From Tritrichomonas musculus (lineage: Eukaryota > Parabasalia > Tritrichomonadida > Tritrichomonadidae): DNA of 64,000 bases. This document shows, piece after piece, positions 1-10,528 of this stretch. A program made the translations under genes and the position numbers. The notes beneath the pieces were generated by a model that worked only from the letters and a program-made list of their open reading frames with translations, made no database searches and was not told the origin of the DNA. The stretch's first letter is position 1, and every line of letters begins with the position of its first letter. The stretch lies in assembly GCA_039105265.1 (NCBI GenBank), contig JAPFFF010000010.1, positions 1,302,001 through 1,366,000 of the forward strand, read 5' to 3'.

Positions 1-1000
1 ATCAAAAGTCAGAAATCATCTCAATCAAAAGTCAGAAATCATCTCAATTAAAAGTCAGAAATCATCTCAATCAAAAGTCAAAAATCATCTCAATTAAAAG
101 TCAGAAATCATCTCAATCAAAAGTCAAAAATCATCTCAATTAAAAGTCAGAAATCATCTCAATCAAAAGTCAAAAATCATCTCAATTAAAAGTCAGAAAT
201 CATCTCAATCAAAAGTCAAAAATCATCTCAATCAAAAGTCAGAAATCATCTCAATCAAAAGTCAGAAATCATTTCTATAAAGAGTCAAAAATCATCTCAA
301 TCAAAAGTCAAAAATCATCTCAATTAAAAGTCAGAAATCATCTCAATCAAAAGTCAGAAATCATTTCTATAAAGAGTCAAAAATCATCTCAATCAAAAGT
401 CAAAAATCATCTCAATTAAAAGTCAGAAATCATCTCAATCAAAAGTCAAAAATCATCTCAATTAAAAGTCAGAAATCATCTCAATCAAAAGTCAAAAATC
501 ATCTCAATTAAAAGTCAGAAATCATCTCAATCAAAAGTCAGAAATCATCTCAATTAAAAGTCAGAAATCATCTCAATCAAAAGTCAGAAATCATCTCTAT
601 AAAGAGTCAGAAATCATCTCAATCAAAAGTCAAAAATCATCTCAATCAAAAGTCAAAAATCATCTCAATCAAAAGTCAAAAATCATCTCAATCAAAAGTC
701 AAAAATCATCTCAATCAAAAGTCAAAAATCATCTCAATCAGAAGTCAGAAATCATCTCTATAAAGAGTCAGAAATCATCTCAATCAAAAGTCAGAAATCA
801 TCTCAATCAAAAGTCAAAAATCATCTCAATCAAAAGTCAAAAATCATCTCAATCAAAAGTCAGAAATCATCTCAATCAAAAGTCAGAAATCATCTCAATC
901 AAAAGTCAAAAATCATCTCAATCAAAAGTCAGAAATCATCTCAATCAAAAGTCAAAAATCATCTCTATAAAGAGTAAAAAAACATTTCAATAAAAAGTCA
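1..1000. repeat. 23-bp tandem satellite array
   Basis: About 43 head-to-tail copies of a 23-bp unit of the type ATCAAAAGTCAGAAATCATC plus TCA fill the start of the window and continue beyond its left edge. Variants alternate AGAAATC with AAAAATC and ATCAAAAG with ATTAAAAG; a minor variant carrying CTATAAAGAG appears about every 120-250 bp, hinting at a higher-order unit. The array decays at about 960-1000, some 125 bp before the transposase-like gene. No coding role is evident. Confidence 0.95.
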
Positions 1001-1125
1001 AAATTTTAAAAAATTATTTAGTATTTTTTTAGTTTATATTTTATGAATTCAAATATTTTTAATTTTCAATATTATTAATGAAATAAAGCAATCAATTTTT
1101 CAGTTAGTTTAATTATATTTTTTTA

Positions 1126-3777
1126 ATGAAAAAACTTTATGCGTCTCCTACTTTTTCCGCATCAAAAATTGACAATATCAAAAAAATAATAGCAAGATAC
1201 GACGGTGAATTGTGTTCAAACATGCAAGAAGCCAATATTATTGTTCTTGACCAAATCACGTATGGCATAAAATTCTCCAGAGATTATGAAAAAATTAAGG
1301 CAAAGCTAATAATTTCGTATTTATGCTTGCAAAATATGGATTTTGAACTTATGAATCCCTTCACATATAAAACCAGTCAAAAATTTCTTCAAAATACATA
1401 CCTAAGGAATAAAACATTTAGTTTTATAAATACTTCTGATAAGACAACAAAAGCATGTACAAACATTATCAATTCTTTGGATGGAAAAGTTGTAAATGAA
1501 AATGCGGATTATTACTTATCTGAATTGAAAGAACCTTGTCAAGGTAAAACAATTATTAGTATTTCCTGGTTATATGCGCTTCAATTTTCGTCATGTTATT
1601 TGCAACCTTTTTTATTTATTATAGAAAAAAAAAGAAATAATGAAAAAGAAATACATATCGAAAAAAAAAGAAATAAAGTAATAAAAATAAGTACAGAAAA
1701 AAAAACGAAAAGTAAAAGTAAAAGTGTTTTGCCATTTCTTTGTGGCTTTCCTCCTTCAATTAATAATATAACAAAAATAGATGATTCAAAGATATCATTG
1801 CCAAAGGAAATTTCAGTAAGCACCGATGCATTTCACAATGCAACAAACAATGAAGCAAGCATCGACGCATTTCTCAATGCAACAAACAATGAAGCAAGCA
1901 TCGATGCATTTCACAATGCAACAAACAATGAAGCAAGCATCGATGCATTTCACAATGCAACAAACAATGAAGCAAGCATCGATGCATTTCTCAATGCAAC
2001 AAACAATGAAGCAAGCATCGATGCATTTCACAATGCAACAAACAATGAAGCAAGCATCGATGCATTTCTCAATGCAACAAACAATGAAGCTTATAAATTT
2101 ACTTACGATCCTATTTTTATTTCAAAAGCATATCATATAAAAACACAACATAAGTATTCATATACAGTATTAAAAGAAGAAATGACTTACCTGTATCCAT
2201 CGTTAAAAAACGAAAGTTTTGATCGTTTCAAAGATGCATGCAAGTTTTGCTTTTCACAGCTTAAAGCCAAGAAAAACATGAATGTTCAATTTTCTAAAGA
2301 TACTTATTCTGCATTCAATTCTCGAATTAAAGAAATATCAGAAGACTTGAAACGTAGTGATTTTGACATGATGAATAAGGTTCAATGCGGTTTTTTTGAA
2401 CGAAAAGGACCTTGGTGCGAAACAGAAGCGAGACATTTAAAATATGTTCTAATAGAAGGATGCCATACTGGTCTCATATTCACAAAAGAAGGATTTATTG
2501 ATTGGGTTAAAATTGCTAGCTTTGTTCCTGAAAGAACTGGTAAATCAATTTATGACAAGTATCGCACTATGGTTAAAAATAATGAAATTGAAGAAATCGT
2601 TAATAAATATGATAATCACCCAGATTCAGATAAAAGATTCTATAAAATTCTTCATAAGGCACTTAATTCTCATCAAGAAAAATTAATATTCAATGAAATA
2701 ATAGAATCAATTAATAAAGGAGAAATCATCAGAGTATCAGATATTTCAATAATGGCTCGTAGAATGTTTTATTCACCATTATCTTTGGCAACAAAAGCTG
2801 TTGTTTTTTCATATCTTGAGAAAAAGCAGTGGCCTTTCGATGCTCAAGGTGATATAGACATAGATTCTTTTGACGAGGAAGTACTGAAATTAATTCCATT
2901 TGCAAAAAAAGATCCTATTAAACTAATGAAAGAATATAATATCAAAGAATTTAATGCAAGCTTATCATGGACCTATAAGTTTATCCATAGAAACGGGCTG
3001 AGCTTTAAGAAGGCCCATTATGAGAGGCGAGGAATCATTAATGCTGATGAAGTTGATCGATATTTGGAAGAGGTTGCTGATGCAATTATAACTTATGGAG
3101 AACAATGTGTATTAAACATGGATGAAACTTGTGTTAACACGTTTAACCCTCCTGATAAAGGTATTGCAATAAGAGGGAAAGATACCGTGAATAAAGTTCA
3201 AATCGAAAATTATAATAAAAAAGAAGGAACAACTTACATTGGTACAATATCTAAAGATCCAAATACACGTTTTCCATTATGCATCATTGCAGCAGGAACC
3301 ACACAACAGTGCGAAAAAAAGTTTTCAATCAAAAAAAGTGCCGATTATTGCCTTCACAGCAAAAATGGATGGACCACAAAAAAAGTCATGATTGACTACC
3401 TTAACTGGCTTGCTGATCAAATGGAGCATAAACCGTTTGCTCTTATATTGGATGTTTTTAGGGCACATATGGATAAAACAGTGCAAGATGAAGCTAATCG
3501 TTTAAATATTAAACTTATTTATGTTCCTTCTTGGGGAACTGGACGTTTTCAACCTCTTGATCGTTCAGTTTACGGAGCAGTCAAAAATAAGTTAAAAACA
3601 AAAAATGTTCTTTCAGGAAATTTTAAAAAAAGGCATTCAGAAATACATCAACAAATGGACGAAATCTGGAATGATTTAACGGAAAAAATAATTAAAACTG
3701 CATGGGATATTCCAAATCTCAACCAGTATTTATATCACGATGGTGATGATCCAAAAGATGAAGATTATATTCAATAA
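1126..3777 (+). CDS. BRCT-SANT-DDE transposase-like protein (pogo/CENP-B type)
   Basis: An intact 883-aa protein. Residues 1-95 and 96-175 look like two BRCT repeats (YDGELCSNMQEANIIVLD; SLDGKVV followed by the tryptophan in ISISWLYAL). Residues 165-195 are Lys/Glu rich. Residues about 234-322 are seven 13-aa repeats. Residues about 424-490 resemble a Myb/SANT domain (GPWCETEA, then WVKIASFVPERTG). A CENP-B-like helix-turn-helix (LSWTYKFIHRNGLSFKKAH) precedes a DDE_1 nuclease core with D666 (NMDET), D776 (ILDVFRAHM) and D812 (PLDRSVYG), 35 residues apart for the last pair. By family it would bind DNA and cut or join transposon ends. No flanking inverted repeats were found, so it may be a domesticated gene or an element with decayed ends. 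The ATG at 1126 is the first in frame. The BRCT call is from pattern only. Confidence 0.8.
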   Translation: MKKLYASPTFSASKIDNIKKIIARYDGELCSNMQEANIIVLDQITYGIKFSRDYEKIKAKLIISYLCLQNMDFELMNPFTYKTSQKFLQNTYLRNKTFSFINTSDKTTKACTNIINSLDGKVVNENADYYLSELKEPCQGKTIISISWLYALQFSSCYLQPFLFIIEKKRNNEKEIHIEKKRNKVIKISTEKKTKSKSKSVLPFLCGFPPSINNITKIDDSKISLPKEISVSTDAFHNATNNEASIDAFLNATNNEASIDAFHNATNNEASIDAFHNATNNEASIDAFLNATNNEASIDAFHNATNNEASIDAFLNATNNEAYKFTYDPIFISKAYHIKTQHKYSYTVLKEEMTYLYPSLKNESFDRFKDACKFCFSQLKAKKNMNVQFSKDTYSAFNSRIKEISEDLKRSDFDMMNKVQCGFFERKGPWCETEARHLKYVLIEGCHTGLIFTKEGFIDWVKIASFVPERTGKSIYDKYRTMVKNNEIEEIVNKYDNHPDSDKRFYKILHKALNSHQEKLIFNEIIESINKGEIIRVSDISIMARRMFYSPLSLATKAVVFSYLEKKQWPFDAQGDIDIDSFDEEVLKLIPFAKKDPIKLMKEYNIKEFNASLSWTYKFIHRNGLSFKKAHYERRGIINADEVDRYLEEVADAIITYGEQCVLNMDETCVNTFNPPDKGIAIRGKDTVNKVQIENYNKKEGTTYIGTISKDPNTRFPLCIIAAGTTQQCEKKFSIKKSADYCLHSKNGWTTKKVMIDYLNWLADQMEHKPFALILDVFRAHMDKTVQDEANRLNIKLIYVPSWGTGRFQPLDRSVYGAVKNKLKTKNVLSGNFKKRHSEIHQQMDEIWNDLTEKIIKTAWDIPNLNQYLYHDGDDPKDEDYIQ
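1825..2091 (+). repeat. 39-bp coding minisatellite, seven copies
   Basis: Seven tandem 39-bp units encode the 13-aa motif DAFHNATNNEASI, alternating H and L at the fourth residue, inside the transposase-like gene. All three forward frames and one reverse frame stay open through it, so overlapping reading frames here are by-products of the repeat. Each peptide unit contains a possible N-glycosylation motif (NAT), which is meaningless for a nuclear protein. Confidence 0.95.
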
Positions 3778-4800
3778 TTAAATATAATTTCATAATTATA
3801 TCATTATTTTTAGTATTTTATTTAATTATTTTAAGCATTGTCATAAATTGGAGTAAAAAAAAATGATAAGTATGATTTTTTTGTAAATAAGGCAAATGAT
3901 TTTAAAAAAAGTTATTGGATTTTTTTAAAAAAAGCTAATTATTCACCCAAATGCAAATTATGGTCCAAATCATTTCAATTTTTCGTGATATAATCATATT
4001 AAAAAACAATTTTCGGAAGTTTTGGACTTTTTCGAATATTTATAAAAAATATTAATTAAAAATAATCAAAAGAGGAAAATAATAAAAGCAAAAAAGGCGC
4101 CAAAATTCAAATAAATAAAAAAACTTTCATATATAAAATTTCAATTAAAGTTTTTCCAACCGCTTTTTGCGCAGAAAAATATAAATATAAACTATTCAAA
4201 ATATAAAAAGATTTTTATTTCCATTAAAAAAAAAATGTATAATATCAGCTTTTCTGTAATAAAATAAACTGTATATTTAGTGCATGTTCAAATAATTTCA
4301 AAAATAAACTGATGTTAATGAAATATGCTGATCGATAATGAACATTATAATTATATTAAATACATTTATTTAATTTATGTATATATTTCTGTAATAAAAT
4401 ATTTTTATATGAATCATATATAAAAATTAAGGAGATTTTAATACATTTTTTGCATAAAAGATTCAGTATCTTTTTCAAAAATTTAATAAAAAGTAAATTA
4501 GGCACTATTTGTTCATTTTCTTTCAACACTAGAAGCAAATCATCAGATTACTAAAGTAAAAATATGGAGAAATTTTTCTAAAATAATATTAACTAATTTT
4601 CTTCCAAAAAGAAATTGAAGAATAAAGAATCCTAAATTCATATGATATACGACCATAAGAATATTTTTTTGGAAATAAGAAACTTTGAAATCTTTTAGTG
4701 CACGAGAAACGACTACCTTGCATGTTTGCCTCAAAAAATTGAAAGGAAATTGAATGAAGCATTCAAATTTGAAAACTAACCGATAATTCTGAAAAACTCT
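3778..4800. other. AT-rich intergenic DNA
   Basis: The stretch holds homopolymer A/T runs and short reading frames of low complexity (Ile/Phe/Lys) without recognisable domains. Nothing here could be supported as a gene or structured RNA. Confidence 0.6.
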
Positions 4801-4993
4801 AATTTCAATAAATATATATACGTTAACATTCAATTTTTGAGAGAAAGCTTTTAATTTCAATAATTATATATACGTTAAAATTCAATTTTTGAGAGAAAGC
4901 TTTTAATTTCAACAATTATATATACGTTAACATTCAATTTTTGAGAGAAAGCTTTTAATTTCAATAATTATATATACGTTAACATTCAATTTT
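4801..4993. repeat. 52-bp tandem repeat, 3.7 copies
   Basis: Units begin at 4801, 4853, 4905 and 4957; the last is partial. Each reads AATTTCAATAATTATATATA then CGTTAACATTCAATTTTTGA and GAGAAAGCTTTT. Copies differ at only a few positions, so the expansion is recent relative to the flanking sequence. The core contains TATATATACGTTAAC. Confidence 0.93.
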
Positions 4994-6211
4994 AAATGGA
5001 AACAAATAATTAAAATATATCAATGTACATTGAATTTTTTCAAAAAAAAGTTAAGTTATTAAAAATAAAAATGCTTATTTTACGGATTTTTTTTAAAGAT
5101 ATTTTAAAATGTCTATGATTTTTTAAAATTCATAATATATTCTAAAAAGCTTGTTTATATTGAAATAAATAACATGAAATATACTAATTTAACTCATTTC
5201 CAATGTGCGTATAATCAAATTAAAACCAAATATACAAAAATAATGAAGATTTGATTATGTTGCCAAAATTGCAAAGATAAACATTTTAATTCTTTTCATT
5301 TGGTACAAAATTGATTAATTAAGAGGCTTTACCAGTTCAAATTCTAAATTCTAAGTGATTTTTTAAAATAATATCAAATCTTGTAAATAAGCTTTTTTTT
5401 CAAATACTTTCTTTCTTATTTTTAATCGATAATATTTATTAAACCTATTCTATTTGATAAAATTCCATTTGAAAAATGCCAATTTTTTGATTTCGTATGA
5501 GAAAAATAAAGAGCATTATTATTATCTAAAAATGCGATGGAATTGTTTTAGTTGAAACTATCATCTATAAATCATACGCATGAATATTAATTTATATTCA
5601 CTGGTAAAACATCAATAAAATAAATTTTTTTTGGAGATTTGATAAAAATTGTAATTTGGAATTATTTTGTGATTTCGAGTTTTGCTTTGAAAAAAAGCCG
5701 AATGAATGTGTAAATGTGTCAAAATATATATGAGGGATTTAATTACATGAACTATATTTAGTTCATCTTTTATAGAACATTTAATTTTTCACATAACTTT
5801 TTTTAAAAATAAACGAAAATAAACGTAACTTTTTTTGAGAATTTGAATAAAAAATGAAATTTTGGAAAAAAAAATTTAATTCAAATATTTTTGTAAACCA
5901 TTGAATTATCGCAAACTCACTAGGATTGTGTATAATACGGGTATATAGAATTTAATGACATTTTCATTTTTTAAATTGAATGCAATTTTAGAAATAAATC
6001 ATTTTAATTACATTTTAAACTTAATTTAATAGAGTTTACAATATTAATACTCTTATAGAATTTAAAACAATATATTTATCCAATTTCAAATGTGAATTGA
6101 TTTTAATGAAATTTAAAACTTTCATATTTCTCATGACATTTTAATTTTCATGTTTAATAGAATTAAATCAAATACAATTTTCATGAAATTTTTTTTATTG
6201 ATTTTTATGAA
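4994..6211. other. AT-rich intergenic DNA
   Basis: No gene, RNA or repeat beyond simple A/T tracts could be seen between the 52-bp repeat and the first ankyrin module. Confidence 0.55.
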
Positions 6212-8321
6212 AATGCTTTAAATATTGCCATTCAAAAAGGAAAAACTGAAATTGTGAAACTTTTATTATCACGTCCTGAAATTAAAATTAATGAACAATT
6301 AATTCAAAAAACAATACATTTTTTTAATAGAATTGAAATATATTCAATTTTATATCATTCGACTTTTTTTATGTTTTATAGAATTGACATTTTATTTCTT
6401 TTCATTACATTTCCAATTCTTTTAAAATCTTACATCATTTCTAATTTTGATATTTAAATGATATTACAAATAATCATTATCTTTTTATCAAATTTTAAAG
6501 TATATGTTTTTATCAAATTCATTAAAGCATTTTTAAATACAATTCAAACGTGATAAAACGCGAAAGTTTCAAAAAAACGTATTTTAAAAAATTCAGCTAT
6601 TTTTATACAAATATGCTATTTATATGAATTACAAATTTGTTATTATATAAATGTTACATTTATAATATTATATTTAAGATAAAAATCTACTTTTTCAAAT
6701 TTTTTTGTAAGATAATGGTATTTTTATAATGATCGTTATGCTCTCAATTTTATTTTCTTTATTCGCCTTCGAGACTTAATCATTTTATGGTGCTTTAATT
6801 TATTCATAGGAGATAAAACAAATATGTGAAAATCTGACCAATTGACACATAAGATCTTGGATGATTATTTTCTATGAATTTCATAACTTTTTGAATGCTT
6901 TCATTGAATTGCGTGAATTTTTTTTAAACATTTTTAAATTAACATTGATTGATTATAAATAAAATAAAATAATTATTCATATATTACTTATTAGTTAAAA
7001 CTCTTTATTTTTGTTTTTCTTTAATTTTTATTTGAGAAAAATGTAGATAATATTTAAAAATGCAATGTTTTGCAATTATCTTTGGAATATATGCTAAAAA
7101 TTTTAATTATTTTACAGTACTAATTTTTATATATGATGTGTAATAATATACATAACTCGCTAACATTTTGGAAGAAAATAGTTTGGTTTTATTACGTTTT
7201 ACAATTCACAAAGTTTTTATTTGAATAACATTTGCAAATAAATAACTTATTGCGAAATTTCAATATATTTTACATAAACCAAATTTTAACTAAAAAAGTT
7301 GAATCAAGTTCAATTGAATTTTTGTTATATAACACCTTTATTTTCTGCTATTGATAAAGATAATAAAGAAATTGTCCAACTTTTATTAGCACATAAAGAT
7401 ATTGATGTCAACTTTGCAATAATTTCAAATAAACAAATTGAATAACATTTTGAATACTCTAAATTTCATTACATTTCATAATCTTTGAATTTTCATTACA
7501 TTTTAAATTCAATATTTGTTTTTGAAGTTTTTAAATCAAAATCTTTTTCATGACATTCCAAATTCTTTGTTTTTTTATTATGTTTATAAAATGTTATTTT
7601 TCATTCAATTCAAACATGATTTTTTTGTTTAATGTAATTTGAACATAATTTTTTTGTAAATGATAATGCATTATCTTTTGCTATTATTAAAAGAAAAAAT
7701 GAAATTGCAAAACTTTTATTATCACATCCAGATATTGATGTTAATAAGCAACTTGCGGATATTATTTTAATATCACTATTTTTAATTTTCAAATTTTTAA
7801 AATTATATATATTTATAACACAATTCTATTTATTGCCGTATCAAATTATAATTTAGAAATAGTTAAACTTCTTTTAGCAAATCCAAAAATCGATGTCAAT
7901 GCTGTATTCATTTACATCTTTCTTATTTTTAATAGAATTTTTTAAATAAATTTTTATCGAATTCCAATTTCCAATTTTAATGACGGTGGAGAAATTCGAA
8001 TATTTTATTTTTCTCATTATTCTGTTTTATTATATGCTGTGGAACATGATTATGATGAATTTGTTAGTCTTTTATTACAAAATCCAAAAATTGATGTCAA
8101 CTTAGAATACATTGAGAGTTGAATTTTTTTCATAAAATTTCTATTTTTTTGTTTGACCTAATTCAAATTTTATTAGTTTAATAGGTATCAAGAAATTTAA
8201 TTTATTTACATTTATAAAATTTTACTTATTATTATTTCATAAAGTCACAGCACTCTCTCTTGCATATTATAATGGATTCCTTGACATCGTTGAACTTTTA
8301 ATAAAACACAAGAATCAATAA
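6212..8321 (+). pseudogene. Dispersed ankyrin modules separated by noncoding spacers
   Basis: Six short stretches each encode most of one ankyrin repeat: about 6212-6310 (ALNIAIQKGKTEIVKLLLSR), 7332-7416 (TPLFSAIDKDNKEIVQLLLA), 7659-7749 (ALSFAIIKRKNEIAKLLL), 7823-7903 (ILFIAVSNYNLEIVKLLLA), 8021-8104 (VLLYAVEHDYDEFVSLLL) and 8247-8321 (TALSLAYYNGFLDIVELLI, then a stop). Modules 2-5 end at an IDVN motif, and module 1 at the related IKIN; AT-rich spacers of 74-243 bp (about 1 kb after the first) follow. The spacers contain stops. Either this is a decayed ankyrin gene or an unusual exon-per-repeat gene. Spacer ends do not show an obvious GTATGT-like donor or trichomonad branch-acceptor motif, so I call it a pseudogene. 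Confidence 0.65.
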
Positions 8322-8539
8322 ACTAATAATTTAATTAATAAAAATCTTAATTTAAGCCTTAAATTATATGTTTTTTATTCATTTAAACTTTGTTTTGTTA
8401 TTTTCGCGTGTAAACTTTCAGTTACTAAGAATTCATTTCAAATATTGAATGATTTATTTTAAAACGTTTTAAAATTAAAAATGAATTTTATCTCTTTTTT
8501 TTCTAAAAACTTATCTTATTTAGTAGTTGTGTCCAGTAG

Positions 8540-8867
8540 CATTTCTTTTTTTATAACTATCAAAATTGTAAAATATTAATTTTGATATTTGCTTGTTTAT
8601 TTACATAATCCCAAGCTCTCAAAGAGGTTAATGCTGGCCATCTGCTAACTCCATCAACAATTCCAATATCGATTTCTATTGAGTAAACGGAATAGTTTGT
8701 CCAAATATAAAAAAATAATATTAATAATTAAACCAGATGATCCGGATACTAATAAATGCTGTAAAGTATGCAATACTATCAACGTATCATTTGAATTGCA
8801 ACCTAAAGAAGAAAAATGTAAAAAGTATGTAAAAAGTTCATTTTGCAAATTGAAAAAGTATCTTTAA
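8540..8867. pseudogene. Two unidentified coding shards on opposite strands
   Basis: On the minus strand, roughly 8660 down to 8545, a peptide ending DGVSRWPALTSLRAWDYVNK and then KQANIKINILQF before a stop reads like real protein. On the plus strand, 8679-8867 encodes a Cys/Lys-rich peptide (KPDDPDTNKCCKVCNTINV, then further Cys residues) but has no ATG. Neither family is recognised. Both look like remnants of rearranged genes. Confidence 0.3.
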
Positions 8868-9503
8868 ATGAATTATATATTTTCTGCTGATTTATTTGTT
8901 TTTCATCTTTGTTATTATTAGGCTTTCTTTTCTGATCTCTTTCTTTTTGTGCATTTAAATTCTTTTCTTTGAGATATTTCTTTTGGTACTTTTCCAAAAA
9001 ATCTTTGCTGTATAAGAAGATCCTTGTTAAAAAGAAACTTTTTTTGTCTTTCAAAAAGTTCTTGTTTTTCTTTGAGTTCTTGCACTTTTCGTTACTCTTC
9101 TTTAAGTTTTTGTTCACTCTTTTGTTGATCTTTTAGTACTTGCTCTTTTCTTTACAGCTCTTTTATTTAAAAAATAAATGAAGTAGCTTTTTGAAAGGCG
9201 TAGCCTTCAAAAAGCTACTTCAATTTATGTTTAATTATCTGTTTTATAACTTTTTGAGTGTTTTACAAAACTCAAAAAGTTATACCTAGATAATTTTTTT
9301 TTTTTTGCAGCCATTTAAGTGCTTGCTCTCTTTTGTTGTCCAAGGAGTTCTTGTTGCTAATCAATTAAATCCTCAATTTTTTGTGGTTTCATTTCTTCAT
9401 TTTCATCTTCTGATGGAAATGAAAATGAGTTAGAAATTAAATCTGATTCCTTAATAATAACCAAGTCATCATCTTCATTTTCAAACTACACTTCCTCTGA
9501 CAT
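8803..9503 (-). pseudogene. Decayed acidic, coiled-coil (Q/K/E-rich) protein
   Basis: Read on the minus strand from an ATG at 9503, the sequence starts acidic (MSEEV, then FENEDDDLVIIKESDL and SFPSEDENEEMKPQKIEDLI) and continues as a Gln/Lys/Glu-rich coiled coil (KDQQKSEQKLKEE, VQELKEKQELFERQKKF). Several in-frame stops and shifts interrupt it, and a hairpin-rich insertion at 9181-9295 splits it. No enzymatic domain is visible. It is probably a broken gene for a low-complexity coiled-coil protein. Confidence 0.5.
9181..9295. repeat. Two adjacent hairpin repeats with TTTTTGA arms
   Basis: 9181-9220 is an inverted repeat with arms AAGTAGCTTTTTGAA and its exact complement. 9233-9295 is a second one with outer arms AATTATCT/AGATAATT and inner arms ATAACTTTTTGAGT and its complement. 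Both interrupt the coiled-coil pseudogene. A similar hairpin (AACTTTTTGAATGG with AACTTAAAAAGTT) lies near 20,627, suggesting a small dispersed foldback family. Confidence 0.75.
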
Positions 9504-9643
9504 ATTTTGTTTGTTTTTTTTGCAATTTTTATAAAAAAATTTAAACATAAGTTATATGAAAAAAAACTATGATAATTTGGAAAACATTGGATATAAAAGA
9601 TAATATATTATCTTGATTAAAATTTTAAAATTAAAAAATTATT

Positions 9644-10243
9644 TTACATCTTTTCTTTTATAGCAACAAAAAGATAATAATATTGATTTGGAATCATTAT
9701 TTTTGGTATTTCAATAGGATCTAGAACTTGCCATTTCAGATTCACTTCGCGATAATAATTTAATCTGAGCGATGGCTTTCCAAATGAAATTGAAAGGAAA
9801 ACTCCTCCATCTCGAAGAACACGATACGATTCTTCTAAAAATTTATGAATTGATAATCCTTGATCTTTTTTGCATACAAGTGCATCGATGGTGCCTTTTT
9901 CAATAACAGCATCAAATGTATTTTCCTTAAATTCGAGTTGTGTACAATCCATTGAAATCCAATTACATCTTTTTTCCTCTAAGTATCGTTTTTTCATCTG
10001 TTCAATAACTGTATTTGAAATATCAATGTTAACTATATGCTTAAAGCCTTCATTTAGCATATCAACTCCCATAGGTGAGTTTCCACATCCAACATTGAGA
10101 ATATCTTGAGATTGATTTCCTTTTAAAAAAGGCAAAACATAACTCTTAATGGCAGCCCATGGCTGATACCATTCATATTCTTCTTCTTTTTCTTGATATT
10201 TTTTCTCCCAATAATGATCTTCACCAAATTCTTTTGTACTCAT
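9644..10243 (-). CDS. Class I SAM methyltransferase, EEF1AKMT4/METTL13-like
   Basis: An intact 199-aa protein. The N-terminal DHYWEKKYQEKEEEYEWYQP is typical of the small eukaryotic lysine methyltransferases related to EEF1AKMT4 and the METTL13 N-terminal domain. Motif I (ILNVGCGNSPMG, about residues 48-59), the acidic end of beta-2 (NIDIS), the post-I DC/TQL region and the motif VIEKGTIDALVC (the D-KGTLDAL signature of this group) are all present. It would use S-adenosylmethionine to methylate a protein substrate in the cytosol, perhaps translation elongation factor 1A; the substrate is inference. The ATG at 10243 is 16 bases downstream of a TCAAAAT stretch. Neighbours give no functional clue. 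Confidence 0.85.
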   Translation of the reverse strand: MSTKEFGEDHYWEKKYQEKEEEYEWYQPWAAIKSYVLPFLKGNQSQDILNVGCGNSPMGVDMLNEGFKHIVNIDISNTVIEQMKKRYLEEKRCNWISMDCTQLEFKENTFDAVIEKGTIDALVCKKDQGLSIHKFLEESYRVLRDGGVFLSISFGKPSLRLNYYREVNLKWQVLDPIEIPKIMIPNQYYYLFVAIKEKM

Positions 10244-10528
10244 TATTTTGAAAATTTATATCGTTCTCATTTGAATTTATTAACAAATTAAAACGTTTAT
10301 ATCTTAAAAACTTTATAATATATTAATCATTTAAATTTAATTATATTTTTATATCAATGAATATTACAAAATATATTTATATAAAGAAAAAATTGATGGG
10401 TAATAGATAATTAACATGGACTATGACTCAAAACTCATTACAGAGAGCGACCAAATTGGATATATATATATATATAAACATAAAGATTGAAAATAATAAC
10501 AATTCCAATCAATTAAAAAAGAATATAT
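10244..10528. other. AT-rich intergenic DNA with (AT)n tract
   Basis: Noncoding DNA between the methyltransferase start and a kinase fragment, including a short TA dinucleotide run near 10460-10475. No feature is supported otherwise. Confidence 0.5.

Noticed and set aside
1-1000. CRISPR array
   Set aside because: The 23-bp units are contiguous with no unique spacers, and the sequence is eukaryotic.
4356-4860. Two minus-strand small genes (60 and 105 codons)
   Set aside because: Low-complexity Phe/Ile/Lys peptides overlapping the 52-bp repeat, no domain or promoter.
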